Part shown: in pieces, positions 55,286-62,979 of the stretch | Numbering within the stretch: position 1 is the first letter of the stretch | Layout: the number at the start of each line of letters is the position of its first letter | From: Deltaproteobacteria bacterium | GTDB lineage: Bacteria > Desulfobacterota > WTBG01 > CAIYCZ01 > CAIRTM01 | Length of the DNA: 64,000 bases | Direction of reading: 5' to 3' | NCBI GenBank assembly: GCA_024276465.1 | Contig: JAJRXD010000068.1 | Location: 1-64,000 of the forward strand | The notes under the pieces: model-generated | Told to the model about the DNA's origin: nothing | The model's input: only the letters and a program-made list of their open reading frames with translations | Databases searched by the model: none | Translations under genes and position numbers: made by a program

Positions 55286-55993
55286 TTATTTTTTCAATAA
55301 ATCCAGGTAGCCTCTTGAGCAGTTTCTTCCAAGACCAAAAGCAATGCTGACAGTTGTAAATGCCATCTGCTCCAGGAAGTCCTTGTCCTGCTGTAATTGG
55401 TTAATAGTCTCTTGATCGGTATTGTCGGAATTTTTTTCTGCACAGATTCTGTAATCTGTCCATCTTGTTAAGCCCCAGGTGAAGGTTGTAAGAGATGCAA
55501 ATCCCCAACTCCAGAAACATTTTACCTCACCATCAAGGGACTCCAGTGCAAAAAAAGACAAAAGCGGGGTAACACCAAAAACCCAAAGAAATGCAACATA
55601 ATAATCGGACAAGCAACCGGGAGTAATTTCATCATTTCTATCTGTGCTATCTGCAATTTCCTGAGAGTATAAATCTATCAGGAACCGGTATTCTTCTATA
55701 ATGGAATCTATTGAAGTGTTTCCATAATAATTATTCAGAATGTCAGCAAGATAAGGCGCTTCGTACATATCAATGTTTTTCAATATTTCCTGCATCAGAT
55801 TAATTTCAGTTGCAAATTCACTGTTTTGTGCGTAATCCATATATTGGTCGCTGATGGGAACTGAAATTCCGTTTGTCAAGGTTGGTTTTTTATCTTCACG
55901 AACTGTTTTAGTATTAAGTGCCATAACATCTAAAGCAATTAGATTTGACACAAAACTACATACAAGAAAAACAACAAATAATTTTTTCAGCAT
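55286..55993 (-). CDS. Exported protein of unknown function
   Basis: 235 residues from the ATG at 55993, chosen because AAGGAG precedes it by 7 bases; an in-frame ATG at 56044 would add 17 residues that hide the signal peptide. Signal sequence LFVVFLVCSFVSNLIALDVMA, then a polar stretch and one or two hydrophobic segments around YYVAFLWVFGVTPLLSFFAL. No recognised family. Same strand as the next unknown exported gene, about 140 bases apart. It converges on the flagellar operon. Confidence 0.6.
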   Translation of the reverse strand: MLKKLFVVFLVCSFVSNLIALDVMALNTKTVREDKKPTLTNGISVPISDQYMDYAQNSEFATEINLMQEILKNIDMYEAPYLADILNNYYGNTSIDSIIEEYRFLIDLYSQEIADSTDRNDEITPGCLSDYYVAFLWVFGVTPLLSFFALESLDGEVKCFWSWGFASLTTFTWGLTRWTDYRICAEKNSDNTDQETINQLQQDKDFLEQMAFTTVSIAFGLGRNCSRGYLDLLKK

Positions 55994-56136
55994 TATGAAT
56001 CTCCTTCCTGTCACATCATCGAATCTCATCTCTTTATCGGGCATAACAGCCCGGATTTACCAATAGCCTCTAAATCAATATTGATTAAAAAATTAATATA
56101 GTAACATAGTTTAACCTCTGGTTGCTCTGTTTTTTA

Positions 56137-56730
56137 TCACAAAATAAAATACCAGCCAACACCAGTCATAATAACTGAAATTGCATAAAAGAATAGACCG
56201 ATTAAGGGCATAGTGTCCTGAAAAAACAGAGCAATTGCATAAGGAATCCAGGATAAAAAAGCAAGCAAGAGACCAGCAGGAATGCCAATTATTGTTAAAC
56301 CATCCATGATGGTGGCTTTTTTATCCATGCTGGTATCAGATTCATTAACCGCAAGAATTGTGTTTAATGTTTTTTTTAAAATCACAGGTGTTTTTTTAAT
56401 GTCAGAAAGGGGCTGGAGCTGCTGAAACCGATGCCTGAATTCATGCGTTTTCAAAGCATCAAAGCTTTCCTGAAGATTGCAGAGAATCTTTTTTTTCAGG
56501 AATCTTAAATCCTCTTCATGTAATTCTGCTTTATCATTGTCTGCAAGTAAGTGCATGGCTGATGAATTTATCTCAAGAAACTTATTTTTAAAAGCTGTAA
56601 TTTTTTCTGAAGTCACTTTTTTTGAGTAAGCCATATGCGTTTGATCTGTATAATAAGGCATGGCATGGATTACTGGTGTTAATAAGGTGAAGCAGAGGAG
56701 CAGATAATATATGAGCGCTTTTCTAATCAT
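56137..56730 (-). CDS. Exported membrane protein of unknown function
   Basis: 197 residues with a signal peptide (ALIYYLLLCFTLLTPVIHAM), a helical middle part, and two C-terminal membrane spans (LTIIGIPAGLLLAFLSWIPYAIALFF and LIGLFFYAISVIMTGVGWYFI). No family recognised. It lies upstream of the other unknown exported gene on the minus strand; both could be one transcription unit. AT-rich flank upstream. Confidence 0.55.
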   Translation of the reverse strand: MIRKALIYYLLLCFTLLTPVIHAMPYYTDQTHMAYSKKVTSEKITAFKNKFLEINSSAMHLLADNDKAELHEEDLRFLKKKILCNLQESFDALKTHEFRHRFQQLQPLSDIKKTPVILKKTLNTILAVNESDTSMDKKATIMDGLTIIGIPAGLLLAFLSWIPYAIALFFQDTMPLIGLFFYAISVIMTGVGWYFIL

Positions 56731-57478
56731 AATCAGATCTTGTTGTGATGATGCAGATACTGTCAGTTAATTTTGAAAGTTGTTAAGTTCATATGGCAGT
56801 CGTAAAATGAATAAAGAAAGATAACAGATAATATTTAATTTTGCAAGCAATTGATTTTATTTTTTAAATCAGATCAATACTACTTTTTTCTTAAAAAAAC
56901 AGTACTTTTAACTGATTGTTTTTGAATAACTTTAAAAGTATATCTCTTTATAGACGTTGTTAGTTAATGAATATGCTGATTGTTGGTTATATTGTCTGCG
57001 ATGTGCGAAAACCATCTTATGTAGTAAAAATCAAACACTTAAATGTAAAAGCCTTTTAAATATGAACATGCATTATAGAGGCTAAAAACTGATAAAAGAG
57101 ATTTTTTACCAGTAGATGGGTCGGCATCAGTGGATACAGCAAAACCCTCAGAGAAACTATTCTTTGAGGGTTTTGCTTTTAATTGATCACAGATTTTCAT
57201 GGCAAGGAAAGAACCCCTATTCTTCACAAGAAGTGAATGCCACAACACATATAAACCCCATAGAGAAAGTGTCTCAGAAACGGCTCTGTTCAACCACATT
57301 TTATCCATCATCTCTTATTCACTTTATCAAGTTGATTTTTTATCATTTCCTGATATCCTCTTTGTTCAGGCTTACCTTTATCGTCTTACGGGACGATGGA
57401 TAAAACTCTATTCGTTAGATCCCTTTTTTGCTTATTAAGGGATATTATGATATATTTTAATTGGGGGAGTAAAGCAAA
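56731..57478. other. Gene-poor decayed region
   Basis: About 750 AT-rich bases with no convincing gene. It contains one perfect hairpin (57139-57176) and several short open frames on both strands (for example 57039-57311 minus) that lack a ribosome-binding site and resemble no family I know with confidence. It is probably remnant sequence of past insertions. Confidence 0.4.
57138..57177. repeat. Perfect 13-bp hairpin
   Basis: AGCAAAACCCTCA and its exact inverse TGAGGGTTTTGCT enclose a loop in which AGAA can pair with TTCT. A short T run follows on the plus side. It could be a stand-alone terminator left from a lost gene or part of an unidentified repeat. Confidence 0.6.
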
Positions 57479-57718
57479 TTGAGTCCAACAGTCTTTAAAA
57501 CAGGAAAATATAGGTTTTAATTTTTTTCTAAAGAAGAAAACAGAATTCATATTCATGTTATTTCTTCTGATGGAGAGGCGAAATTTTGGATAGAGCCAAC
57601 AATTGCATTAGCAAATTATTCAGGTTATTCCAAAAGACAATTAAATTCCTTACAAAAAATTATTGGAAGACATAAAAATGAAATTATCAAGAAATGGAAA
57701 AAACATTTCAAAACCTGA
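57479..57718 (+). pseudogene. DUF4160 gene with an in-frame stop
   Basis: Begins at a TTG (57479) with a strong GGGGGAG site. The reading frame matches DUF4160 well (SPTVFKTGKYRF then FFSKEENRIHIHVISSDGEAKFWIEP, and a C-terminal helix ending WKKHF) except for a TAA at 57518-57520, where family members have Phe or Tyr in RFFFF. All remaining codons are intact, so the break is recent, or is suppressed or an error. DUF4160 proteins pair with DUF2442 proteins in toxin-antitoxin-like modules, and the next gene is a DUF2442 overlapping by 41 bases. Confidence 0.75.
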
Positions 57719-57941
57719 AATAACTAATATTTCAGAACATGGATTCTGGATTTTTTTAAAAAATAAAGAATATTTTCTTCCTTTCAAAGAATATCCATGG
57801 TTTAAAGATGCTAATATTTCATCCATTACTAACGTAAAACTGATTCATAGTCATCATTTATATTGGCCAAAATTAGATGTGGATTTGTCTACAGAAATTT
57901 TGGATAATCCTGAAAAATACCCATTAACATATAAATGCTAA
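57678..57941 (+). CDS. DUF2442 protein
   Basis: 87 residues from the ATG at 57678. ISEHGFWIFLKNKEYFLPFKEYPWFKDANISSITNVKL followed by HHLYWPKLDVDLSTEIL and PEKYPL is the DUF2442 pattern. It overlaps the end of the DUF4160 gene by 41 bases, the usual arrangement of this two-gene module, thought to be toxin-antitoxin-like. Intact while its partner carries a stop. Isolated in a decayed region, which suggests a horizontally acquired module. Confidence 0.8.
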   Translation: MKLSRNGKNISKPEITNISEHGFWIFLKNKEYFLPFKEYPWFKDANISSITNVKLIHSHHLYWPKLDVDLSTEILDNPEKYPLTYKC

Positions 57942-58276
57942 GTTGCAAATTATTCAAACAAAACAATCCAGCATAACCCGCCCCTTTTTTATTTTATAAT
58001 CATGGCAGGGCATTGGACCCGACCCCAGTGAACCAGTGATCTATCGTGAGTTTATTATAAGGCAAGCCCTAATACGGCCTAACCATTTAACTTTACAATA
58101 TATTTATCAAATATCAAGTGTATACACCAACGCCTTTGAGTTTCGGGCGATCAATGTGCAGATTCTCAATTTCCAGGGCATGCAGTATGGATTTATCCTC
58201 CCGGCTTATTTCTTCCAGCTTGTGTATAAGGTTTGGACATAGATCGATTTATTGACAGTAAGAGACAGGAGCAGTT
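57942..58276. other. Intergenic, possible mobile-element debris
   Basis: No convincing gene. Contains the sequence ATTGGACCCGACCCCAG (about 58010), related to the palindrome at 20802, just upstream of the transposase remnant, and short non-coding open frames. Nothing else recognisable. Confidence 0.35.
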
Positions 58277-58474
58277 ATGGCGCGTCCATTGCGGATTGAA
58301 TATGAAGATGCCTTTTATTGTGTAACAATAAGAGGGGAAAAGAACAAAAAAGCATCTTTAAAAGTGACAGAGGTCGAGAGAAATTATTTCTTATCTCAAC
58401 CTGTTAAGAGTGTAGCCCTGACCCCCAGTATTCCCCTGACCCCCAGTATTCAACTGACCCCCAGTATTCAATGA
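58277..58474 (+). pseudogene. REP-associated (Y1/RAYT) transposase remnant
   Basis: The first 38 residues, MARPLRIEYEDAFYCVTIRGEK..., match the start of Y1-type tyrosine transposases of the IS200/RAYT group (MARPLRIEYxGAxYHVTxRGN). Then coding breaks down and the frame runs through three 18-bp tandem repeats (58418-58471) to a stop. The HUH motif and catalytic Tyr are absent, so this is a truncated remnant. Confidence 0.75.
58418..58471 (+). repeat. Three 18-bp tandem repeats
   Basis: CTGACCCCCAGTATTC plus two bases (CC, AA, AA) is repeated three times in tandem. The unit has the CTGACCCC word typical of REP/RAYT-flanking sequences. It lies at the end of the transposase remnant. Confidence 0.85.
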
Positions 58475-58612
58475 ACTGAAAAGACCACGTTATTTCTGAA
58501 TTCAAGAGGCACAAAACAGTTGACTATCTTTTGATTGTCTGCTTTAAATTGAAACATATTAACTCGAATTATTCATCAAACCCTGCCTTCCCCTGATCAA
58601 TTTGTTTATTCA

Positions 58613-60190
58613 ATGAAATCTTTTTTTTCAAAAACTCAAAATTACTTTAGAAATAACGTGGACATTCTGTTCACATTTCTTGCAATAATGTATGCAATTC
58701 CAAGTCTTGGCTATCCTTTTGGCGGAGATCAGGGGACTTTTTTTTATATTGGTCGTGAATGGCTTGATGGACTGCTCCCCTTTAAAGATGCTTTTGATCA
58801 AAAACCCCCCGGTATTCACATGATTTATGCACTTTCTGTTTTTTTGTTCGGGGCCAGGCAGACCTCAATTCGAATTCTGGAAATTATTGCTGTTCTTGTT
58901 TTAGGCAGACTTATTACATATGCTGTTACACGTGACAGACCTAAATGCAACGGTGAAGCAGGTATTATTACACTTCTGTTGTCAGCATGGTATTTCACCT
59001 GTTTAAACTACTGGGATACTGCACAGGTAGAGATATGGGAGGCACTGGCATTAGTATGCTCCTATATAGCTGCTAAAAAAATTAAAAATTTACGACTGGC
59101 AGGATTTGTCTCAGGAGCCTTAACCGGAATTGCAGTTTTGTTCAAGTTTCCTGCTGCTGTTGTTGCACTTGTACCAGCGACAGTTGCAGGATGGAGGTGT
59201 TGGCAAAAGTTTGAAAGTGATAGAGGGAAACGTTTGTTAACAACAGTATTTGTAATCGGTCTGTATTTGACAGGTGTTTTGTTTGTTCTTGGAATTGTTA
59301 TATTGTATTTTTGGGCATATGGTGGTTTGGAGGCGCTGATTGATTCTCTGATCAGTTTTAATTATGACTATGTGACTCATATATCTACTGACTTTAATCT
59401 TGCAAAATGGTGGTGCTATTCTTTCTGGCTGAAACACAGCCGGTTATTATTCCCGTTTCTTCTTCTCTTGTGGTTTTCCGGTATCCGGTCAGCTTTAAAA
59501 AGAAAGTCGGGGGCAGTGGTTAACGGAGCGCTTACTGGTCTGGCATTAGCAGTTTTATCAGTCGCCTCTGTCTTTGTTCAGCAAAAATTTTATGCTTATC
59601 ACTGGGGGGTAGCCATACCTTTTTTTGTTTTATCTGCAGGCTATGGTATCGCTGATTTAATTCAGCGTCACAGGAAATTAATCTTTACCGGGACACTGGC
59701 TGTGGTTTTACTGTCTTTTGTAATGGCTCCGGCATGGAAATTGAACCAGCAGGGAACCTACATGTCATACACATGTTTGTTCTGGAAATACGTTTCAGGC
59801 AATTGTACCAGGGATGATTTTCTGTCACCATTTCATAATCCCTTTGGTTTATGCTATGCAGAGCAGGAAAAGATTGGAGAAGTGATTAAAATGCGGGCAA
59901 AACCAGGTGAAACGCTTATGGTTAAATCATATGATACTCCTGTTTATGCGGTCTCAGGGTTGCGATGTCCATCACGTTTTTTTTGGGACCTTCCACACCT
60001 GTGGGACCCGGCTTTAAACTGGAAGAAAAAACATTTTTCTGAACATGAAATTCAATGCCGGAAAAATCCAGCACGTTTTGCTGTTGTTCCGCTGAAAAAC
60101 GAAAGAGACTTCAGGGAGCTTTTGGAAAATGGTTACAGGATTACAGATTATTTTGGCAACTCAGTTCTCTTGGAGCACAGCCTGCCCTGA
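58613..60190 (+). CDS. Membrane glycosyltransferase, ArnT/PMT-like (GT39/GT83 clan)
   Basis: 525 residues with about ten membrane helices. GYPFGGDQGTFFYIGREWLDGLLPFKDAFDQKPPGIHMIYAL contains the GDQ/Asp motif after the first helix and the K-PP-G turn common to polyprenyl-phosphate-sugar-dependent transferases (PF13231 type). The C-terminal soluble part has no recognised domain. Likely transfers a sugar from undecaprenyl phosphate to lipid A, a glycan or a protein on the periplasmic face. No neighbouring sugar-nucleotide genes. Confidence 0.75.
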   Translation: MKSFFSKTQNYFRNNVDILFTFLAIMYAIPSLGYPFGGDQGTFFYIGREWLDGLLPFKDAFDQKPPGIHMIYALSVFLFGARQTSIRILEIIAVLVLGRLITYAVTRDRPKCNGEAGIITLLLSAWYFTCLNYWDTAQVEIWEALALVCSYIAAKKIKNLRLAGFVSGALTGIAVLFKFPAAVVALVPATVAGWRCWQKFESDRGKRLLTTVFVIGLYLTGVLFVLGIVILYFWAYGGLEALIDSLISFNYDYVTHISTDFNLAKWWCYSFWLKHSRLLFPFLLLLWFSGIRSALKRKSGAVVNGALTGLALAVLSVASVFVQQKFYAYHWGVAIPFFVLSAGYGIADLIQRHRKLIFTGTLAVVLLSFVMAPAWKLNQQGTYMSYTCLFWKYVSGNCTRDDFLSPFHNPFGLCYAEQEKIGEVIKMRAKPGETLMVKSYDTPVYAVSGLRCPSRFFWDLPHLWDPALNWKKKHFSEHEIQCRKNPARFAVVPLKNERDFRELLENGYRITDYFGNSVLLEHSLP

Positions 60191-60229
60191 TAAAAGCAGA
60201 CGTTCAGTCCGCGCAGCTATTATTGTCTG

Positions 60230-61870
60230 TTACTGTTTTTTGTTTGCGTTTCCGAAAGAATTTCCGTTCAATTTTGCACCAGGTGGTTTAAAGAAGCTTT
60301 TATTGTTTAAAATGGTTTTTGCCTTCATCTGTTTTAATCCACTGTCCAGGCACTCGTTTATAAATGTCCCCAGCATGGAAGTTGAAAATTTTGAATCTAT
60401 TTCAACCTGATTTTCCTGAAAAGGAAATTTAACAAATAGCGGAACGTGACATTTTTCCAGATACCCGTTTTTATCAACATTTAATGGATCTTTTCTCCAG
60501 CTGTGATCAGACATGAAAATCACAAGAGACTTATCAAACTTATTGTTGTTTTTAAGCATTGTCATTATCCAGCCGATTTTTTGATCTAAATATGCCAGGT
60601 TTTCTATATAGTTATCAGGTGTTTCACGATATATTGCAAAAAGTGGTTTAGCCCCCCCTGTTTTAAAAATATATGGAAAGTGTGGAAGCATGTAGTGATA
60701 AACAGCAAATACAGGGTTATTGTTTTTTTTAACCACAGCCCTGAAAAATTCATCCTCAATGGAAATCCTTTTTAACTGAAATTTGTTAAAATAATATTCT
60801 TTAATTCTTTTTGTCAGGCCTGACATTAACTGCGGGAAAACAATAGTCGCAGCTGAAAACATGTGATAGCCAGCAACATTGTAAAAACTGCTGCCGAATC
60901 TTTTTGCAACACTGATTGAACTTGAAAAATCCACGCTGTTACCCAGCAGTGTTCCATAGGGAATATACGCTCCTGTAATGCATGTGGAATATCCAAGCAA
61001 GCGGGGATAATAAAATATGGTTTTAAATTTGTTTAAAGGTGTATGATTGTTGCCGTTAAATCCCGGAATTCCATTGTTTACTGAAAAAAGCAAATTTGTC
61101 TGGAAAAGAAATCCGGGAATGGATGAGAATGTGTTCGGCCCTGGCGAATATGCGTTATGAAATACCAGCGCCTGTTTTTTGAAAATATTTAAATTAGTAA
61201 AACTGTCAATAAGTTGTTTGTCAACAAATGTCCTGCGATATGACCACTCATCAAAAATAAAAATGTAGACATCTGCCAGTTGCCTGTTACAGGGTTTTTG
61301 CTCGTTCAGGAATGATTTCAAGCTGCCCCTTCCGGATTGCCAGTTTGTATAGTGCAGGGCATTCAGAAAAAAAACAGGAATAACAGGAGAAATAACAAGG
61401 CAAAATACAATGCAGGCTCTTTTTAATTTCTGCCATCTTTTAAAGAAAACAAAGAAACTGAAAATTACCCAGAAAATTGAGAGTATATGTCCATGATGAA
61501 TTATAAAAAATATATTTATTAATGGAGTTTCTGACGTAATTGTGACATTTGATTTTTTTAAAATATGAAATATGGTTTGAGTGATGCCTGAAACTGCTGT
61601 GAGGCCAAGTGCTGAAACAAATAAAAACTCAACAAGTTTTCTGGTATAAGCTGTACCTTTAACATACAGCAGTAGAAATAAAATAAAGAATATTATTCCT
61701 GCTGTGAAAATGCAGACTGCCAGCGCCATTAAATCCAGATCGCTCCAGTGGAAAACGAAACGGTTAAACCTGTCTGCATAGCGGCTGAGGTATGGGCTGA
61801 ACATTAGAAAGGAAACAGAAATGGCAAGCCATAACCGTAAAGTAAAGTACTTAATTATCCTTCTGGTCAT
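60230..61870 (-). CDS. Inner-membrane sulfatase-fold protein (phosphoethanolamine transferase/LTA-synthase-like)
   Basis: 546 residues. Five membrane helices occupy about 1-175, followed by an alkaline-phosphatase-superfamily domain. Metal and nucleophile motifs: DVYIFIFDEWSY (metal Asp and Glu), SPGPNTFSSIPGFLF with a candidate Thr/Ser nucleophile, YHYMLPHFPYIF, and VIFMSDHSW (metal Asp-His). The architecture is like EptA or LtaS, which move phospho-head groups on the outer leaf of the membrane. Actual substrate unknown. It overlaps the small membrane-protein gene by 20 bases and converges with the glycosyltransferase. Confidence 0.75.
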   Translation of the reverse strand: MTRRIIKYFTLRLWLAISVSFLMFSPYLSRYADRFNRFVFHWSDLDLMALAVCIFTAGIIFFILFLLLYVKGTAYTRKLVEFLFVSALGLTAVSGITQTIFHILKKSNVTITSETPLINIFFIIHHGHILSIFWVIFSFFVFFKRWQKLKRACIVFCLVISPVIPVFFLNALHYTNWQSGRGSLKSFLNEQKPCNRQLADVYIFIFDEWSYRRTFVDKQLIDSFTNLNIFKKQALVFHNAYSPGPNTFSSIPGFLFQTNLLFSVNNGIPGFNGNNHTPLNKFKTIFYYPRLLGYSTCITGAYIPYGTLLGNSVDFSSSISVAKRFGSSFYNVAGYHMFSAATIVFPQLMSGLTKRIKEYYFNKFQLKRISIEDEFFRAVVKKNNNPVFAVYHYMLPHFPYIFKTGGAKPLFAIYRETPDNYIENLAYLDQKIGWIMTMLKNNNKFDKSLVIFMSDHSWRKDPLNVDKNGYLEKCHVPLFVKFPFQENQVEIDSKFSTSMLGTFINECLDSGLKQMKAKTILNNKSFFKPPGAKLNGNSFGNANKKQ

Positions 61871-62069
61871 TTGGTTTTAAACCAAGCAGTTTTTTTGATG
61901 ACTTGATTATCTTTAAAATGAACTTTCTGAAATATATGGCACCGCCTATCAGGGCTGCTATTGCATATTGCAGAAGGATGCTCCCGCTTCCGGGATCTAT
62001 ATAAGCAAATACAAAGTATCCGGCTTTAAGATTTGATCCATCAATTAGGTTTGGTAATTCTATCATCAT
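61851..62069 (-). CDS. Small membrane protein with YIDPGSGS motif
   Basis: 72 residues. AYIDPGSGSILLQYAIAALIGGAIYFRKFI comprises a conserved YIDPGSGS(L/I)LLQ motif and one membrane helix, followed by a basic tail. I know this motif from small membrane proteins of unknown role next to sulfatase-like and polysaccharide genes. It overlaps the sulfatase-fold gene by 20 bases, so the two are coupled and probably work together. Confidence 0.7.
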   Translation of the reverse strand: MMIELPNLIDGSNLKAGYFVFAYIDPGSGSILLQYAIAALIGGAIYFRKFILKIIKSSKKLLGLKPNDQKDN

Positions 62070-62175
62070 AATTATTGTCTCCCTTTACGCGGTAAAATTT
62101 TCTGTTGTATTTATTATGAATCGCATAGTGTATCACTTAGCCTGAAAACTGCCTGCAACGGGGCTTGTCAAAATG

Positions 62176-62979
62176 TTAATGCATTTTTAAAAAATCTTCA
62201 AATGGAAAAAACTTTGTCTGTGGAGATGGTGTTATTCTGAAAATGCCATCAGGCACGGAATTCATGTCAAGGGAATCAGGATCATATCCAATCACTATTT
62301 TTGTTTTATAAGGATAAAAATCAAGTTCTGTCTTTGAAGGATACAGGAAACCTTGCCTGTATTTGAAATCACTGAATGAACAAGTTAACTCAGGCACGCC
62401 GGATACAAAACGTTTGTATCTGGTAATTCTTTTCAGGACAGGGTCAATCCATAAAAATTGCATTGTACTTCCGCTAATAATTTCAAAAAAATAATAATTT
62501 TTGTCCTGATCCCATTTCAATTCAGCACCCTCTATGTTAATCACCGGTGGAAAGCCAAAAAGGTATTGTACAACATGCCGTGCATTGAGCTGCAAACCAG
62601 TAATTGCCGCGATGTTTTCTTCAGTTGCTTTCCCGGTATAGATACTGTTTTCAGAAGGAATAAAAACGATTATATTCTGACCATCAATTATAAAAAGGAG
62701 TGATAACTGGTTGATGAAATTCAGCATTTCCAATCTGAGATAATAAGGCCTTTTCAAAAAAAAAATATTTTTTGTGCTGAAATTTCCATTACCGGTTGAA
62801 CCTTTGATTTTTACAAATCCAGAGAGATTTTTGAATGAATCTGCAGCATCGATAACCTCCTTCAGGTAACTCCTGGGATCAGTCAATGAGGGCAGGGCAG
62901 GATGGGTAATCTTTTTTAATGTACCGCTGCATGCAAATAGTGTGGAGATGAGAAAAACAAAAACAAAACGTAAAAACAT
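62176..62979 (-). CDS. DUF4292-like outer-membrane lipoprotein (LolA/LolB fold)
   Basis: 267 residues with a lipoprotein signal peptide and lipobox STLFAC (Cys17). The following LKEVIDAADSFKNLSGFVKIKG and FLKRPYYLRLEMLNFINQLSLLFIIDGQNIIVFIP, with LWIDPVLKRITRYKRF, have the beta-strand pattern of LolB-like DUF4292 proteins thought to bind lipid-like ligands. Its start overlaps the stop of the TPR gene by one base (TAATG). A role in outer-membrane maintenance is inferred from the fold. Confidence 0.75.
   Translation of the reverse strand: MFLRFVFVFLISTLFACSGTLKKITHPALPSLTDPRSYLKEVIDAADSFKNLSGFVKIKGSTGNGNFSTKNIFFLKRPYYLRLEMLNFINQLSLLFIIDGQNIIVFIPSENSIYTGKATEENIAAITGLQLNARHVVQYLFGFPPVINIEGAELKWDQDKNYYFFEIISGSTMQFLWIDPVLKRITRYKRFVSGVPELTCSFSDFKYRQGFLYPSKTELDFYPYKTKIVIGYDPDSLDMNSVPDGIFRITPSPQTKFFPFEDFLKMH

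Noticed and set aside
57039-57311. Minus-strand 90-residue open frame
   Set aside because: No ribosome-binding site; it spans the perfect hairpin and matches no family I can name with confidence.
58036-58242. Plus-strand 68-residue open frame and its antisense
   Set aside because: Neither strand gives a recognisable protein or a ribosome-binding site; probably debris.
58418-58471. CRISPR-like repeats
   Set aside because: Three directly adjacent 18-bp units without spacers and no cas genes; a simple tandem repeat.
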